From Nitrospira sp. (lineage in GTDB: Bacteria > Nitrospirota > Nitrospiria > Nitrospirales > Nitrospiraceae), in NCBI GenBank assembly GCA_016873525.1, contig VGXD01000150.1, forward strand, positions 1 to 5,570: DNA of 5,570 bases, read 5' to 3'. The first letter of the stretch is position 1; every line of letters begins with the position of its first letter. The notes beneath the pieces are model-generated. The model did no database searches. It had not been told where the DNA came from and saw nothing but the letters and a program-made list of their open reading frames with translations. The position numbers and the translations under genes are program-made. Shown here piece after piece: positions 1-5,052 of this stretch.

Positions 1-51
1 GCTGCGTTCGTCGTCAACGATCAGGATTTTTTCCACGATTCCCGACTCCAT
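1..51 (-). CDS. pilR: Response regulator, N-terminal fragment (probable PilR)
   Basis: Only the first 17 codons lie in the window; the gene continues past base 1. They read MESGIVEKILIVDDERS. The run of hydrophobic residues followed by the acidic pair DD is the opening strand and phosphorylation-site pocket of a CheY-type receiver domain. It overlaps the 3' end of the pilS-like kinase by 31 bp in another frame, so the two are probably translationally coupled partners. In known pil clusters the gene after pilS is pilR, an NtrC-family regulator with receiver, sigma54-activating AAA+ and Fis-type DNA-binding domains that drives pilin transcription. The last two domains cannot be seen here, so the PilR name rests on context. 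An in-frame GTG at 36-34, with GGAG 9 nt upstream, is an alternative start that fits receiver domains equally well. Confidence 0.75.
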   Translation of the reverse strand, partial: MESGIVEKILIVDDERS

Positions 52-1733
52 GGTTCCCGGCTCTCATGCCACAGCCGTGGGCCTGCCGCCGCCGCCACCG
101 GCAAGCAGACCACAAAACGTGACCCTCTCCCCTCCTGACTGTCCACGCGAATCCATCCGCCATGAAGATCCACGATGCGGTGCACGGCGGCCAGGCCGAG
201 GCCGGACCCGCCTTTCTTGGTCGTAAAGAAGGGGAGGAAAATCTTGTCCAAGACGTCCTGTTTGATGCCCTCCCCCGTATCCTGAAACGCGACCTCGATC
301 ACATCGCCGCTTTGGGTGCCCGCTCCCACCCGGCGGCGGCCGGTGGCAATGGTCAGGGCTCCGCCGGACGGCATCGCCTGGAACGCATTGACCGCCAGGT
401 TCCAGAACACTTGCTTGATCTGATCCGGGTCCGCCTGGGCCAAGAGAGGGCCGGCGGCCGGCCGCGCGGCAACCGCCAACTGTTCCCGCGATTGCGCCTC
501 GTGCCGGATCAGGTCCAGCGTCTCCGCAAGGACCGCATTGAGATCGCACTCCTTCAAATTCAGCGCCGGCGGGCGCGCATAGAGCAGGAACTCCGTAATG
601 ATCGCGTCCAGCCGTTCGGTTTCCCTGACGGCAATTTCCATCAGCCGCGCATTCGTGTCGTCCGCGGACAGATCTTTCCGCAACATCTGCATCGCCCCCC
701 CCAGGGCCGCCAGGGGGTTGCGGATCTCGTGCGCCATGCCGGCCGACATCTCGCCGAGCGTGGCAAGCCATTCCCGGCGACGCATCGCTTCTTCCATGTC
801 CCGGATCTGCGTCAGATCCTTGAACACCCCGACCAGACCGGTCTGCTCGCCCTCTTCGGTGAGGGGGGCGACGGTCACGCCGAGTACGAGACGGCTGCCG
901 TCGGCCAGCCGCCCCTCGGCCTCGAACCGATGCGGCCCCGTGATCGTCGCCGGATCCTGTCGAAACAGGTCGCCCTGTTGCCAGCCGAACACATCCCCCC
1001 AGGGCCGGTCAACAACCGCCTCCAGGGACAAGCCGGTGACGTCCTGCGCCGCCCGGTTGAAGGACGTCATCCGCCCCTCCCGGTCGGTGGTGAACAGCCC
1101 GCTGCTGATGCTCTGCACGACGTTCTCGTGGAACGCCTGCAAGCGATGCAGCCCCCGCTCCTTTTCGATCAGCGACTGGCCCGTTCGCCTCAACTGTTCC
1201 GCCAGCGCGCCGCTGAGGAGCCCGACCGCCATCAGGGCCAATCCGTGCAGCCCGAACGTCTGCAGCACTTCCGCCAGCGGCAGCCGGGCGGGCGAAGGCC
1301 AGCCCCTCGACACCAAGAGGCCGGACCACTGGATGCCGGTGACCAACCCGAAGAGCAGGACGGCGCTCACCGCCGTGGCCAGCCCGCCGCGCCGCCTCAC
1401 GATCAAGCTGGCCAGGGCGACCGTCACCACATAAAACACCGAGAAGGGGCTCTCGACCCCGCCGGTCTCGCCCACCAGGGCGGTTTCAAGCAAGAGGTCC
1501 GCGCCGATCTGGACACTGGCGCACCGGATCAAAGCCAAGGGGCTGGTCAGCGAGCGCAACACCAGCGCATAGGCGATCGTGATTGCGTAGGTCAAGACGA
1601 TCAGCGCGTAGAAAAAGACGACGAGTTCGCCCTTGGCAATCTGGAACGCCAGCGAGAGGCCCAGCAAGAGCGTGACCACCGCCACGCGGAGGCTCATCAA
1701 CCAGTGCAGCTTGTGCTTCAAGTCGTCCATCAT
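21..1733 (-). CDS. pilS: Membrane sensor histidine kinase PilS (PAS-HisKA-HATPase)
   Basis: A 570-aa inner-membrane histidine kinase. Residues 1-180 hold about six hydrophobic segments (roughly 12-31, 37-60, 74-88, 96-113, 118-138, 159-178), the layout of PilS. A PAS domain follows (about 200-308). The HisKA dimerisation helix carries the phospho-accepting histidine H335 in AHEIRNPLAAL. The ATP-binding domain (about 430-546) has an N box with N445 and N449, the G1 motif DTGEG (485-489) and the G2 motif GGSGLGL (508-514). All catalytic landmarks are intact, so it should autophosphorylate and pass phosphate to the regulator whose start overlaps its end. It follows pilC on the same strand, hence PilS rather than a generic NtrB-like kinase; PilS of other species senses pilin in the membrane. 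The start is the first of two adjacent ATGs, with only a weak ribosome-binding site. The last 20 residues lie beyond the ATPase domain and come from a small tandem repeat in the overlap with pilR. Confidence 0.9.
   Translation of the reverse strand: MMDDLKHKLHWLMSLRVAVVTLLLGLSLAFQIAKGELVVFFYALIVLTYAITIAYALVLRSLTSPLALIRCASVQIGADLLLETALVGETGGVESPFSVFYVVTVALASLIVRRRGGLATAVSAVLLFGLVTGIQWSGLLVSRGWPSPARLPLAEVLQTFGLHGLALMAVGLLSGALAEQLRRTGQSLIEKERGLHRLQAFHENVVQSISSGLFTTDREGRMTSFNRAAQDVTGLSLEAVVDRPWGDVFGWQQGDLFRQDPATITGPHRFEAEGRLADGSRLVLGVTVAPLTEEGEQTGLVGVFKDLTQIRDMEEAMRRREWLATLGEMSAGMAHEIRNPLAALGGAMQMLRKDLSADDTNARLMEIAVRETERLDAIITEFLLYARPPALNLKECDLNAVLAETLDLIRHEAQSREQLAVAARPAAGPLLAQADPDQIKQVFWNLAVNAFQAMPSGGALTIATGRRRVGAGTQSGDVIEVAFQDTGEGIKQDVLDKIFLPFFTTKKGGSGLGLAAVHRIVDLHGGWIRVDSQEGRGSRFVVCLPVAAAAGPRLWHESREPWSRESWKKS
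39..69. repeat. Imperfect 15/16-bp tandem repeat in pilS-pilR overlap
   Basis: Two adjacent copies, 39-53 and 54-69, share TTCCCG(A/G)CTC(C/T)ATG on the + strand, with one extra base in the second. The array encodes the repetitive tail of the kinase (two nearby SRE triplets) and contains the proposed ATG of the response regulator. A slippage duplication here would have lengthened the kinase tail and moved the regulator start. It is a small feature and could be chance drift in an unconstrained tail. Confidence 0.5.
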
Positions 1734-1744
1734 GTTTCGCGGTC

Positions 1745-1838
1745 AGCGCTCAGCCATCGGCGCTCAGCTTGGGCATGAGAAGAGAAGACTGAAAACGAGT
1801 CCTATGGGCTGCGCGCTGAGAGCCGATGGCTGACTGCT
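1745..1838. repeat. Large imperfect palindrome filling the pilC-pilS gap
   Basis: The arms 1745-1767 and 1816-1838 are reverse complements at 20 of 23 positions, and the inner part (1750-1767 against 1816-1833) at 17 of 18. The loop is 48 bp. The left arm also carries a direct repeat of GCGCTCAG (1746-1753 and 1760-1767). The structure occupies almost the whole gap between the pilC stop and the pilS start. Its make-up of CAGCCATC/GCTCAG-type words resembles dispersed intergenic palindromes (REP or small MITE-like repeats) that I associate with some Nitrospirota genomes; that link is from memory. There is no T-run after either arm, so it is not a standard terminator. In the pilC-pilS mRNA it could act as a partial processing or attenuation structure. 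Confidence 0.75.
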
Positions 1839-1843
1839 CCCCA

Positions 1844-3064
1844 TCACCCCACCGCCGAGGCCATCTTGAAGATCGGCAGATACATCGCCACCACGATGAA
1901 TCCGATCACGATGCCCAGGAACACCATCATCATGGGCTCCAGCAAGGCGGTCAGCGAGGCGACGGCCGCATCCACTTCGTCATCGTAAAAGTCGGCGATT
2001 TTGGCCAGCATGGCGTCCAGCGCGCCGGTCGCTTCCCCGACGGAGATCATGTGGGTGACCATCTTCGGAAACACATCGCTCTTCGACAGCGGGTCGGCCA
2101 CCGTCTTGCCTTCGCTGATGCTCTGCCGCGCGCCCAGGATGACTTCCTCCACCACCTTGTTGCCGGACGTCCTGGCCGTGATCATGAGCCCGTCCAGAAT
2201 CGGCACGCCGCTGCTGATCAGGGACCCCAGCGTCCGGGTAAACTTCGCAACCGAGGCCTTGCGGATCAAATCCCCCGCCACCGGCAGCTTCAGGAAGAGG
2301 CGGTCCACGGTCAACCGCCCAGCGGCAGTCGCATAGTACCGTTTGAGCGCCACCCCGGCTCCAATCGCCGCCAGCATGAGGTAGACGATGGAGGCCTGCA
2401 TGAAATTGCTGGCATCGATCACCAGTTGGGTCGGAGCGGGCAGGCCCATCTTCCCCCCGGACATCTCCTCGAACATCTTGGCGAAGATCGGAATGACCCA
2501 GACCATCAACACCGCAACGACGACCACCGCCACGCCCAGAATGGAGGCCGGGTAGACCATCGCCGATTTGATCTTGCTCTTGAGCTTCATGGCCTTTTCG
2601 ATGTGCGCCGCCAGCCGGATCAGAATCGTGTCCAAGAGGCCGCCGACTTCGCCGGCCTGGACCATATTGACGTAGAGGTCGTCGAAGGTTTGCGGGTGCT
2701 TGCTCAGCGCAGCGGACAAGGTCGAACCGCTCTCCACGTCCAGCTTGATCTCCCCGATGGTCTTTCCGAAGTTTTTGTTTTCCGATTGCGTCGAAAGGAT
2801 CTCCAGGCATTGGATGAGCGGAAGCCCGGCATTGATCATGGTGGCAAACTGGCGGGTAAAGACGACGATGTCCTTGTCCGTGACGCCGCCGCCGACACTC
2901 AGGGACGCCAACCAGCCGGCCTCGGCGGCCTTTTCCTGAATGCTCGTGACGGCCACGCGCTGCTGCCGCAGCTTGGCGACGGCCTCCTCGCGAGTCTTGG
3001 CTGAGACCTCGCCTTTTTTAGCCGTCCCCTGCCTGGTCTTGCCGACATATGCAAACGTGGCCAT
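1844..3064 (-). CDS. pilC: Type IV pilus inner-membrane platform protein PilC
   Basis: A 406-aa polytopic protein of the GspF/PilC family, the inner-membrane platform on which pilins are assembled and which couples to the PilB and PilT motor ATPases. An N-terminal segment of about 60 residues (MATFAYVGKTRQG, a usual PilC beginning) precedes two repeated T2SSF domains at roughly 68-192 and 272-396. Each has the family signature, QAGEVGGLLD at 136-145 and SVGEATGALD at 341-350. Transmembrane helices lie near 172-193, 224-240 and 377-396. Length is normal for PilC. The ATG at 3064 has AGGT about 8 nt upstream. It is followed on the same strand by pilS, which favours a type IV pilus role over the type II secretion homologue GspF. 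A sigma70-type promoter sits about 210 bp upstream. The motor genes pilB and pilT are not in the window. Confidence 0.95.
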   Translation of the reverse strand: MATFAYVGKTRQGTAKKGEVSAKTREEAVAKLRQQRVAVTSIQEKAAEAGWLASLSVGGGVTDKDIVVFTRQFATMINAGLPLIQCLEILSTQSENKNFGKTIGEIKLDVESGSTLSAALSKHPQTFDDLYVNMVQAGEVGGLLDTILIRLAAHIEKAMKLKSKIKSAMVYPASILGVAVVVVAVLMVWVIPIFAKMFEEMSGGKMGLPAPTQLVIDASNFMQASIVYLMLAAIGAGVALKRYYATAAGRLTVDRLFLKLPVAGDLIRKASVAKFTRTLGSLISSGVPILDGLMITARTSGNKVVEEVILGARQSISEGKTVADPLSKSDVFPKMVTHMISVGEATGALDAMLAKIADFYDDEVDAAVASLTALLEPMMMVFLGIVIGFIVVAMYLPIFKMASAVG

Positions 3065-3071
3065 CAGCTAC

Positions 3072-3218
3072 CTATGCCCAGGCCTCTCCGCCGGACGCCC
3101 GACGTCGTGGCGCCAGGACCGCCGCATCGACCTGAGATTGGAGGGGGCAACAGCCGGGGATATAACCGGATGCGAACCGCTTCGTTCCGACCCGAATCAG
3201 GAACCGGAACAAGTCCAT
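3072..3218 (-). CDS. Doubtful 48-aa leader ORF upstream of pilC
   Basis: An ATG at 3218 with AGGG 6 nt upstream opens a 48-codon frame that ends in TAG only 7 nt before the pilC start. It begins MDLFRFLIRVGTKRF and has no recognisable domain. Position and ribosome-binding site would suit a leader peptide coupled to pilC. The composition is otherwise unremarkable (arginine- and alanine-rich towards the end), as in random GC-rich sequence. An inverted repeat able to form a 6-bp stem (3184-3189 with 3205-3210) lies inside its start region. I list it because it fills most of the otherwise empty pilC leader, not because coding is demonstrated. Confidence 0.2.
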   Translation of the reverse strand: MDLFRFLIRVGTKRFASGYIPGCCPLQSQVDAAVLAPRRRASGGEAWA

Positions 3219-3277
3219 TTCATGCCCTATTCCCAAGGGGTTCGGTGACGTAAGAATAGCTAACGGTGGATGGGGAA

Positions 3278-3306
3278 AGTCTACTGGAGGGGGAGAAGGT
3301 TGTCAA
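3278..3306 (-). promoter_or_regulatory. Sigma70-type promoter for the pilC-pilS-pilR operon
   Basis: On the minus strand a perfect -35 box TTGACA (3306-3301) is separated by exactly 17 bp from TAGACT (3283-3278), four of six matches to the -10 consensus. Transcription would begin near 3271 and give a leader of about 205 nt before pilC. The gap of about 300 bp between pgsA and pilC otherwise shows only the doubtful 48-aa frame and a small hairpin at 3184-3210. No T-tailed terminator follows pgsA, so some read-through from pgsA into pilC is also possible. Confidence 0.7.
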
Positions 3307-3362
3307 CTTTGTCCGGCAAACGCTGCAACCCTATGGGAAGAGAATTCGGGCCGGCCCTCCGC

Positions 3363-3899
3363 TTACGCTTCATCGGTGCTGACGCGGAGATACCCTCGGT
3401 ACAAATAATGGAAGCCGGAAAGGAGGGTCAGTGCAACCATGCCGTACAGCAACGGCTGCAGGAGCCGGAGGTCCATCGCGCGGGACGTCAAGGCTACGAC
3501 CAGAATGAGGTAGAGCAGTTGGAAGAGCGTGGTCCCTTTGCCCAGCACCGTCGGCGAAATATCCACGCGCGATTCGGTAATCCGCGCCAACAGCGTCCCC
3601 GTCAATAAGATGGTGTCGCGGCTGACGATCAGGATCACGATCCACAAGGGCACCAGATGGAGGACGGACAAGGTGATAAAGCCGGACGTCAGCAACAGCT
3701 TGTCGGCCAGGGGATCCAGATAGGAGCCCAGCTTCGTCCGCTGGTTGGCCACCCGCGCGATGGTCCCGTCGAGGCTATCGGTCAGCCCGGCGAGGAGGAG
3801 CACCGCCAAGGAGGCATCGTACCGCTGGTACAGGAGGAGCCCGACAAAGACGGGGATCAGCAGGATCCGGAGGATGGTGAGGCTGTTCGGGATATTCAT
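3363..3899 (-). CDS. pgsA: CDP-diacylglycerol-glycerol-3-phosphate 3-phosphatidyltransferase (PGP synthase)
   Basis: An integral membrane enzyme that exchanges CMP of CDP-diacylglycerol for glycerol-3-phosphate, giving phosphatidylglycerophosphate, the committed step to phosphatidylglycerol and cardiolipin. The full CDP-alcohol phosphotransferase signature is present. In the longest frame it is D49, D52, G53, A56, R57, G66, D70 and D74, with all metal- and CDP-binding aspartates intact; subtract 8 for the start used here. About five or six hydrophobic helices make up the rest. I chose the ATG at 3899 (178 aa) because PgsA proteins normally begin MNIPN-x-LT-x-LRI. An in-frame ATG at 3923 would add MAGACRGV; it has AGGAG just 1 nt upstream, too close for good initiation. 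A consensus promoter lies upstream, and an inverted repeat (3939-3956, 6-bp arms, 6-nt loop) sits in its leader. Its link with the pilus genes is probably positional only. pgsA rather than another CDP-alcohol transferase is inferred from the N-terminus and size. Confidence 0.92.
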   Translation of the reverse strand: MNIPNSLTILRILLIPVFVGLLLYQRYDASLAVLLLAGLTDSLDGTIARVANQRTKLGSYLDPLADKLLLTSGFITLSVLHLVPLWIVILIVSRDTILLTGTLLARITESRVDISPTVLGKGTTLFQLLYLILVVALTSRAMDLRLLQPLLYGMVALTLLSGFHYLYRGYLRVSTDEA

Positions 3900-3938
3900 G
3901 ACGCCCCGGCACGCGCCGGCCATTCTCCTGGTCGCAAG

Positions 3939-3956
3939 TTCCGGATCGAACCGGAA
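3939..3956 (-). promoter_or_regulatory. Small hairpin in the pgsA leader
   Basis: TTCCGG and CCGGAA, perfectly complementary 6-bp arms, are separated by 6 nt just after the predicted pgsA transcription start and before the AGGAG at 3926-3930 region. A second GC-rich stem (CCGGC/GCCGG, about 3905-3919) covers the stretch between the two candidate pgsA start codons. They may influence which start is used or the stability of the message; there is no direct evidence. Confidence 0.3.
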
Positions 3957-3965
3957 GCCATCCGA

Positions 3966-3994
3966 ATCATAGGGAGCGGCTAATTGGTTGTCAA
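3966..3994 (-). promoter_or_regulatory. Sigma70 promoter for pgsA
   Basis: The minus strand carries TTGACA (3994-3989), 17 bp, then TATGAT (3971-3966): six of six and five of six consensus positions at ideal spacing. Transcription should start near 3959, leaving a leader of about 35 nt to the upstream ATG or about 60 nt to the preferred ATG of pgsA. This is among the strongest promoter matches in the window and suits a housekeeping lipid gene. Confidence 0.8.
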
Positions 3995-4026
3995 CCGGTG
4001 TTCTCGCAGGCTTCCCGGTTGAACAA
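3988..4026. promoter_or_regulatory. Inverted repeat spanning both divergent -35 boxes (possible operator)
   Basis: TTGTCAACCGG at 3988-3998 faces CCGGTTGAACAA at 4015-4026. The arms are complementary over 11 bp apart from one inserted A, with an uninterrupted 8-bp core (TCAACCGG/CCGGTTGA) and a 16-bp centre. The pgsA -35 box lies in the left arm and the -35 box of the 105-aa gene in the right. Part of the symmetry is simply two facing -35 boxes, but the shared CCGG on the inner side of each goes beyond that. A dimeric regulator binding both arms would control both genes. No regulator gene is visible nearby. Confidence 0.45.
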
Positions 4027-4047
4027 TGCCGCAGGGCGGACTATAAT
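4019..4047 (+). promoter_or_regulatory. Sigma70 promoter for the 105-aa gene
   Basis: TTGAAC (4019-4024) is followed after exactly 17 bp by a perfect TATAAT (4042-4047). Transcription should begin near 4054, about 38 nt before the GTG start at 4092. The perfect -10 box and near-consensus -35 box suggest steady expression of a gene of unknown function. Confidence 0.8.
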
Positions 4048-4091
4048 GGCCTCCGTCCGAACCGCGATCGACGCATTGCAGGGAGGCCGAG

Positions 4092-4409
4092 GTGAGCACT
4101 CTTCCGCTGTCGTTCAAGAAAGAAGGCGTCGTGGAACGCCATCAAATCGAGGGCACCGATCCAAGCGATCGCTCCTTCAGCCGGTCCGTCCAGGTCAGCC
4201 GGACCGCCCAAGGCTATCAAGCCAAGGTCATGTACGAAGCCCTCACGGTGGAAGGACAGGTGCAGTCCACCGTCGGAGCGGCCGTCAAGAACGTCATCGA
4301 CAAGCTCCACGATTGCGGATTCCAGCACATGCGCACCAGACCGAATTTCAAAGGCCGCCGGTACCTGGCCGAGAAAGAAACCTGGGTCGAGTATCCGGAC
4401 CCTACCTGA
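4092..4409 (+). CDS. Conserved-looking small protein of unknown function (105 aa)
   Basis: I do not recognise this family. The case for a real gene is strong: GGGAGG lies 5 nt before the GTG start, a consensus promoter lies upstream, and the second copy of its 3' end (5348-5410) differs only at silent sites. The protein is soluble, with no signal peptide or membrane segment. It looks alpha/beta: a polar N-terminus, a beta-prone stretch at about 31-58, an amphipathic helix at about 59-76 (STVGAAVKNVIDKLHDCGF), then a basic patch HMRTRPNFKGRRY (79-91) and an acidic-aromatic end (ETWVEYPDPT). The basic patch could touch nucleic acid, but that is speculation. It diverges from pgsA and may share an operator with it. 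No terminator with a T-run follows; a bulged 15-bp hairpin starts 13 nt after the stop. Confidence 0.85.
   Translation: MSTLPLSFKKEGVVERHQIEGTDPSDRSFSRSVQVSRTAQGYQAKVMYEALTVEGQVQSTVGAAVKNVIDKLHDCGFQHMRTRPNFKGRRYLAEKETWVEYPDPT
4347..4409 (+). repeat. Direct repeat, copy A: 3' end of the 105-aa gene
   Basis: These 63 bp (codons 86-105 plus stop) recur at 5348-5410 with 57 identical bases, 1001 bp away. All six differences are silent: AAA/AAG, CGC/CGG, GTC/GTG, CCT/CCC, ACC/ACA and stop TGA/TAA. Similarity begins abruptly at codon F86. The pair brackets the hairpin region and the DUF2283 cassette. Confidence 0.95.
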
Positions 4410-4422
4410 AATCACCAGCCTG

Positions 4423-4460
4423 GGGACGGTGCGGCAAGCCCAGTCGCTTCCGCACCTCCC
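4423..4460 (+). other. 15-bp hairpin with two bulged cytosines after the 105-aa gene
   Basis: The strand reads GGGA, bulged C (4427), GGTGCGG, bulged C (4435), AAGC, loop CCAGTC (4440-4445), then GCTT CCGCACC TCCC. That gives 4+7+4 perfect pairs, interrupted only by two unpaired cytosines on the 5' arm. It begins 13 nt after the stop codon and has no T-run, so it is a 3'-end stabiliser or a non-canonical terminator at most. Its 5' arm also serves as one end of the 270-bp inverted-repeat segment, so two foldings compete. Confidence 0.6.
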
Positions 4461-4693
4461 GAAGCGACCCTCTCGGCCTTGGCCGGGCGGCAGCCTTCGG
4501 AAATTCTCTCCGCTGCGCTCTTCGACCGCAGTGCGTCGGTCAGTTTCCGTTTTCCTTCCCGGCCCAGGCTCGGTGGGGTAAGACCCGGCCGGCTCACCGA
4601 CTCGCCGGCGTCCGCAAGCGTGACGCTCGTTATTCCTCGCGTCGCGGACCCCGCTTCTCCGGTGAAGTCGCTCCTGGCCCTGCCGCACCGTCC
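4424..4693. repeat. 270-bp segment with 13-bp perfect inverted ends (MITE-like candidate)
   Basis: GGACGGTGCGGCA at 4424-4436 is the exact reverse complement of 4681-4693. With gaps, similarity of the ends runs further: AGCC outside, and CCAG, TTC, ACC and GAAGCG inside. Ends of about 30-50 bp are therefore plausible. The interior is GC-rich and full of small stems (for example 4469-4484 and 4511-4535) and has no convincing gene. A 61-codon minus-strand frame at 4412-4597 has no ribosome-binding site and covers only part of it. No clear target-site duplication flanks the ends. Size and ends suit a non-autonomous mobile element or a large structured RNA; neither is proven. Within 4410-4833 I see nothing else but the terminator at 4709-4759. 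Confidence 0.45.
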
Positions 4694-4708
4694 AACCGGC
4701 TCCGTAAC

Positions 4709-4759
4709 AAAAAAGAAAAGTGGAACGGCGACGAGTCGCCGAGGGACCCGTCGCCGTTC
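4709..4759 (-). terminator. Rho-independent terminator of the DUF2283 cassette
   Basis: On the minus strand an 11-bp perfect stem, GAACGGCGACG (4759-4749) with CGTCGCCGTTC (4733-4723), encloses a 15-nt loop. It is followed by CAC, TTTT, C and TTTTTT (4722-4709). This is a strong intrinsic terminator 75 nt after the DUF2283 stop codon. It works for leftward transcription only, since the rightward exit has no comparable T-run. An alternative stem GGCGAC/GTCGCC (4727-4740) competes with it. Confidence 0.88.
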
Positions 4760-4833
4760 TCGTCGTGGTGAAGCACCGCTCCTCCGACCGGAATCGTGGC
4801 ATCCCGGTTGCAGTAGCGACGTGCAGTGCCGCG

Positions 4834-5052
4834 TTAGGCTGTAATGGTCTGGACAGTCAGCGGCAATTTGCTGAGCGTCAACTGTTTCAGATCGACCTTT
4901 CGGCTCGCATTGTCGATGTCGATCCCCACAAGATTGCCTTCGGTGTCGTAATCAAGAACGACCCCTTCAGAAATCTCCCGGCTCTCGACGCTTGGTCGTT
5001 CAGACAGGTCGATATACAGCGAGTCCGTATCGGGATAATAATTGAGCTTCAT
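4834..5052 (-). CDS. DUF2283 domain protein, second gene of a two-gene cassette
   Basis: A 72-aa protein made almost wholly of one DUF2283 domain. The opening (MKLNYYPDTDSLYIDLSERP) and the central GVVLDYDTEGNLVGIDIDNAS match the family pattern of strand, D-x-D-x-LYI-x-LS, then a V-LDYD-x-x-G-x-VGIEI core. Length is typical. The biochemical role of DUF2283 is unknown. Such proteins are usually encoded beside another very small protein, in arrangements resembling toxin-antitoxin pairs, and this one is no exception. Its ATG overlaps the stop of the upstream gene by ATGA, and AGAGGG lies 8 nt before the start inside that gene, so the two are translationally coupled. A strong terminator follows. 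By analogy it might be the antitoxin or regulatory partner, but that is inference. Confidence 0.88.
   Translation of the reverse strand: MKLNYYPDTDSLYIDLSERPSVESREISEGVVLDYDTEGNLVGIDIDNASRKVDLKQLTLSKLPLTVQTITA

Noticed and set aside
162..1778. Long + strand open frame (538 codons) opposite the kinase gene
   Set aside because: It is antisense to pilS, whose domains and catalytic motifs are unmistakable. Its translation is rich in R, H, Q and P, typical of a shadow in GC-rich DNA.
1826..3004. Long + strand open frame (392 codons) opposite pilC
   Set aside because: It is antisense to a textbook PilC, and its histidine- and aspartate-rich translation has no domain character.
3341..3356. GGGCCGGCCC palindrome after pgsA as a terminator
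   Set aside because: It is a loop-less palindrome with no usable hairpin loop and no T-run on the minus strand.
4412..4597. Minus-strand 61-codon frame inside the inverted-repeat segment
   Set aside because: GTG start without a ribosome-binding site, low-complexity A/S/R/E translation, and stems throughout. Better explained as repeat DNA.
4041..4802. Minus-strand 253-codon frame across the 105-aa gene and the hairpin region
   Set aside because: It runs antisense through a gene with a clear promoter and ribosome-binding site, through the terminator and both inverted-repeat ends, and has no recognisable domain.
4690..4839. Possible integron attC site: GTCCAAC ... GTTAGGC
   Set aside because: The two outer heptamers fit the R''/R' patterns and one lies on the DUF2283 stop, but the interior is a Rho-independent terminator rather than an attC-type imperfect palindrome. 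No site borders the other end of the cassette and no integrase is seen.
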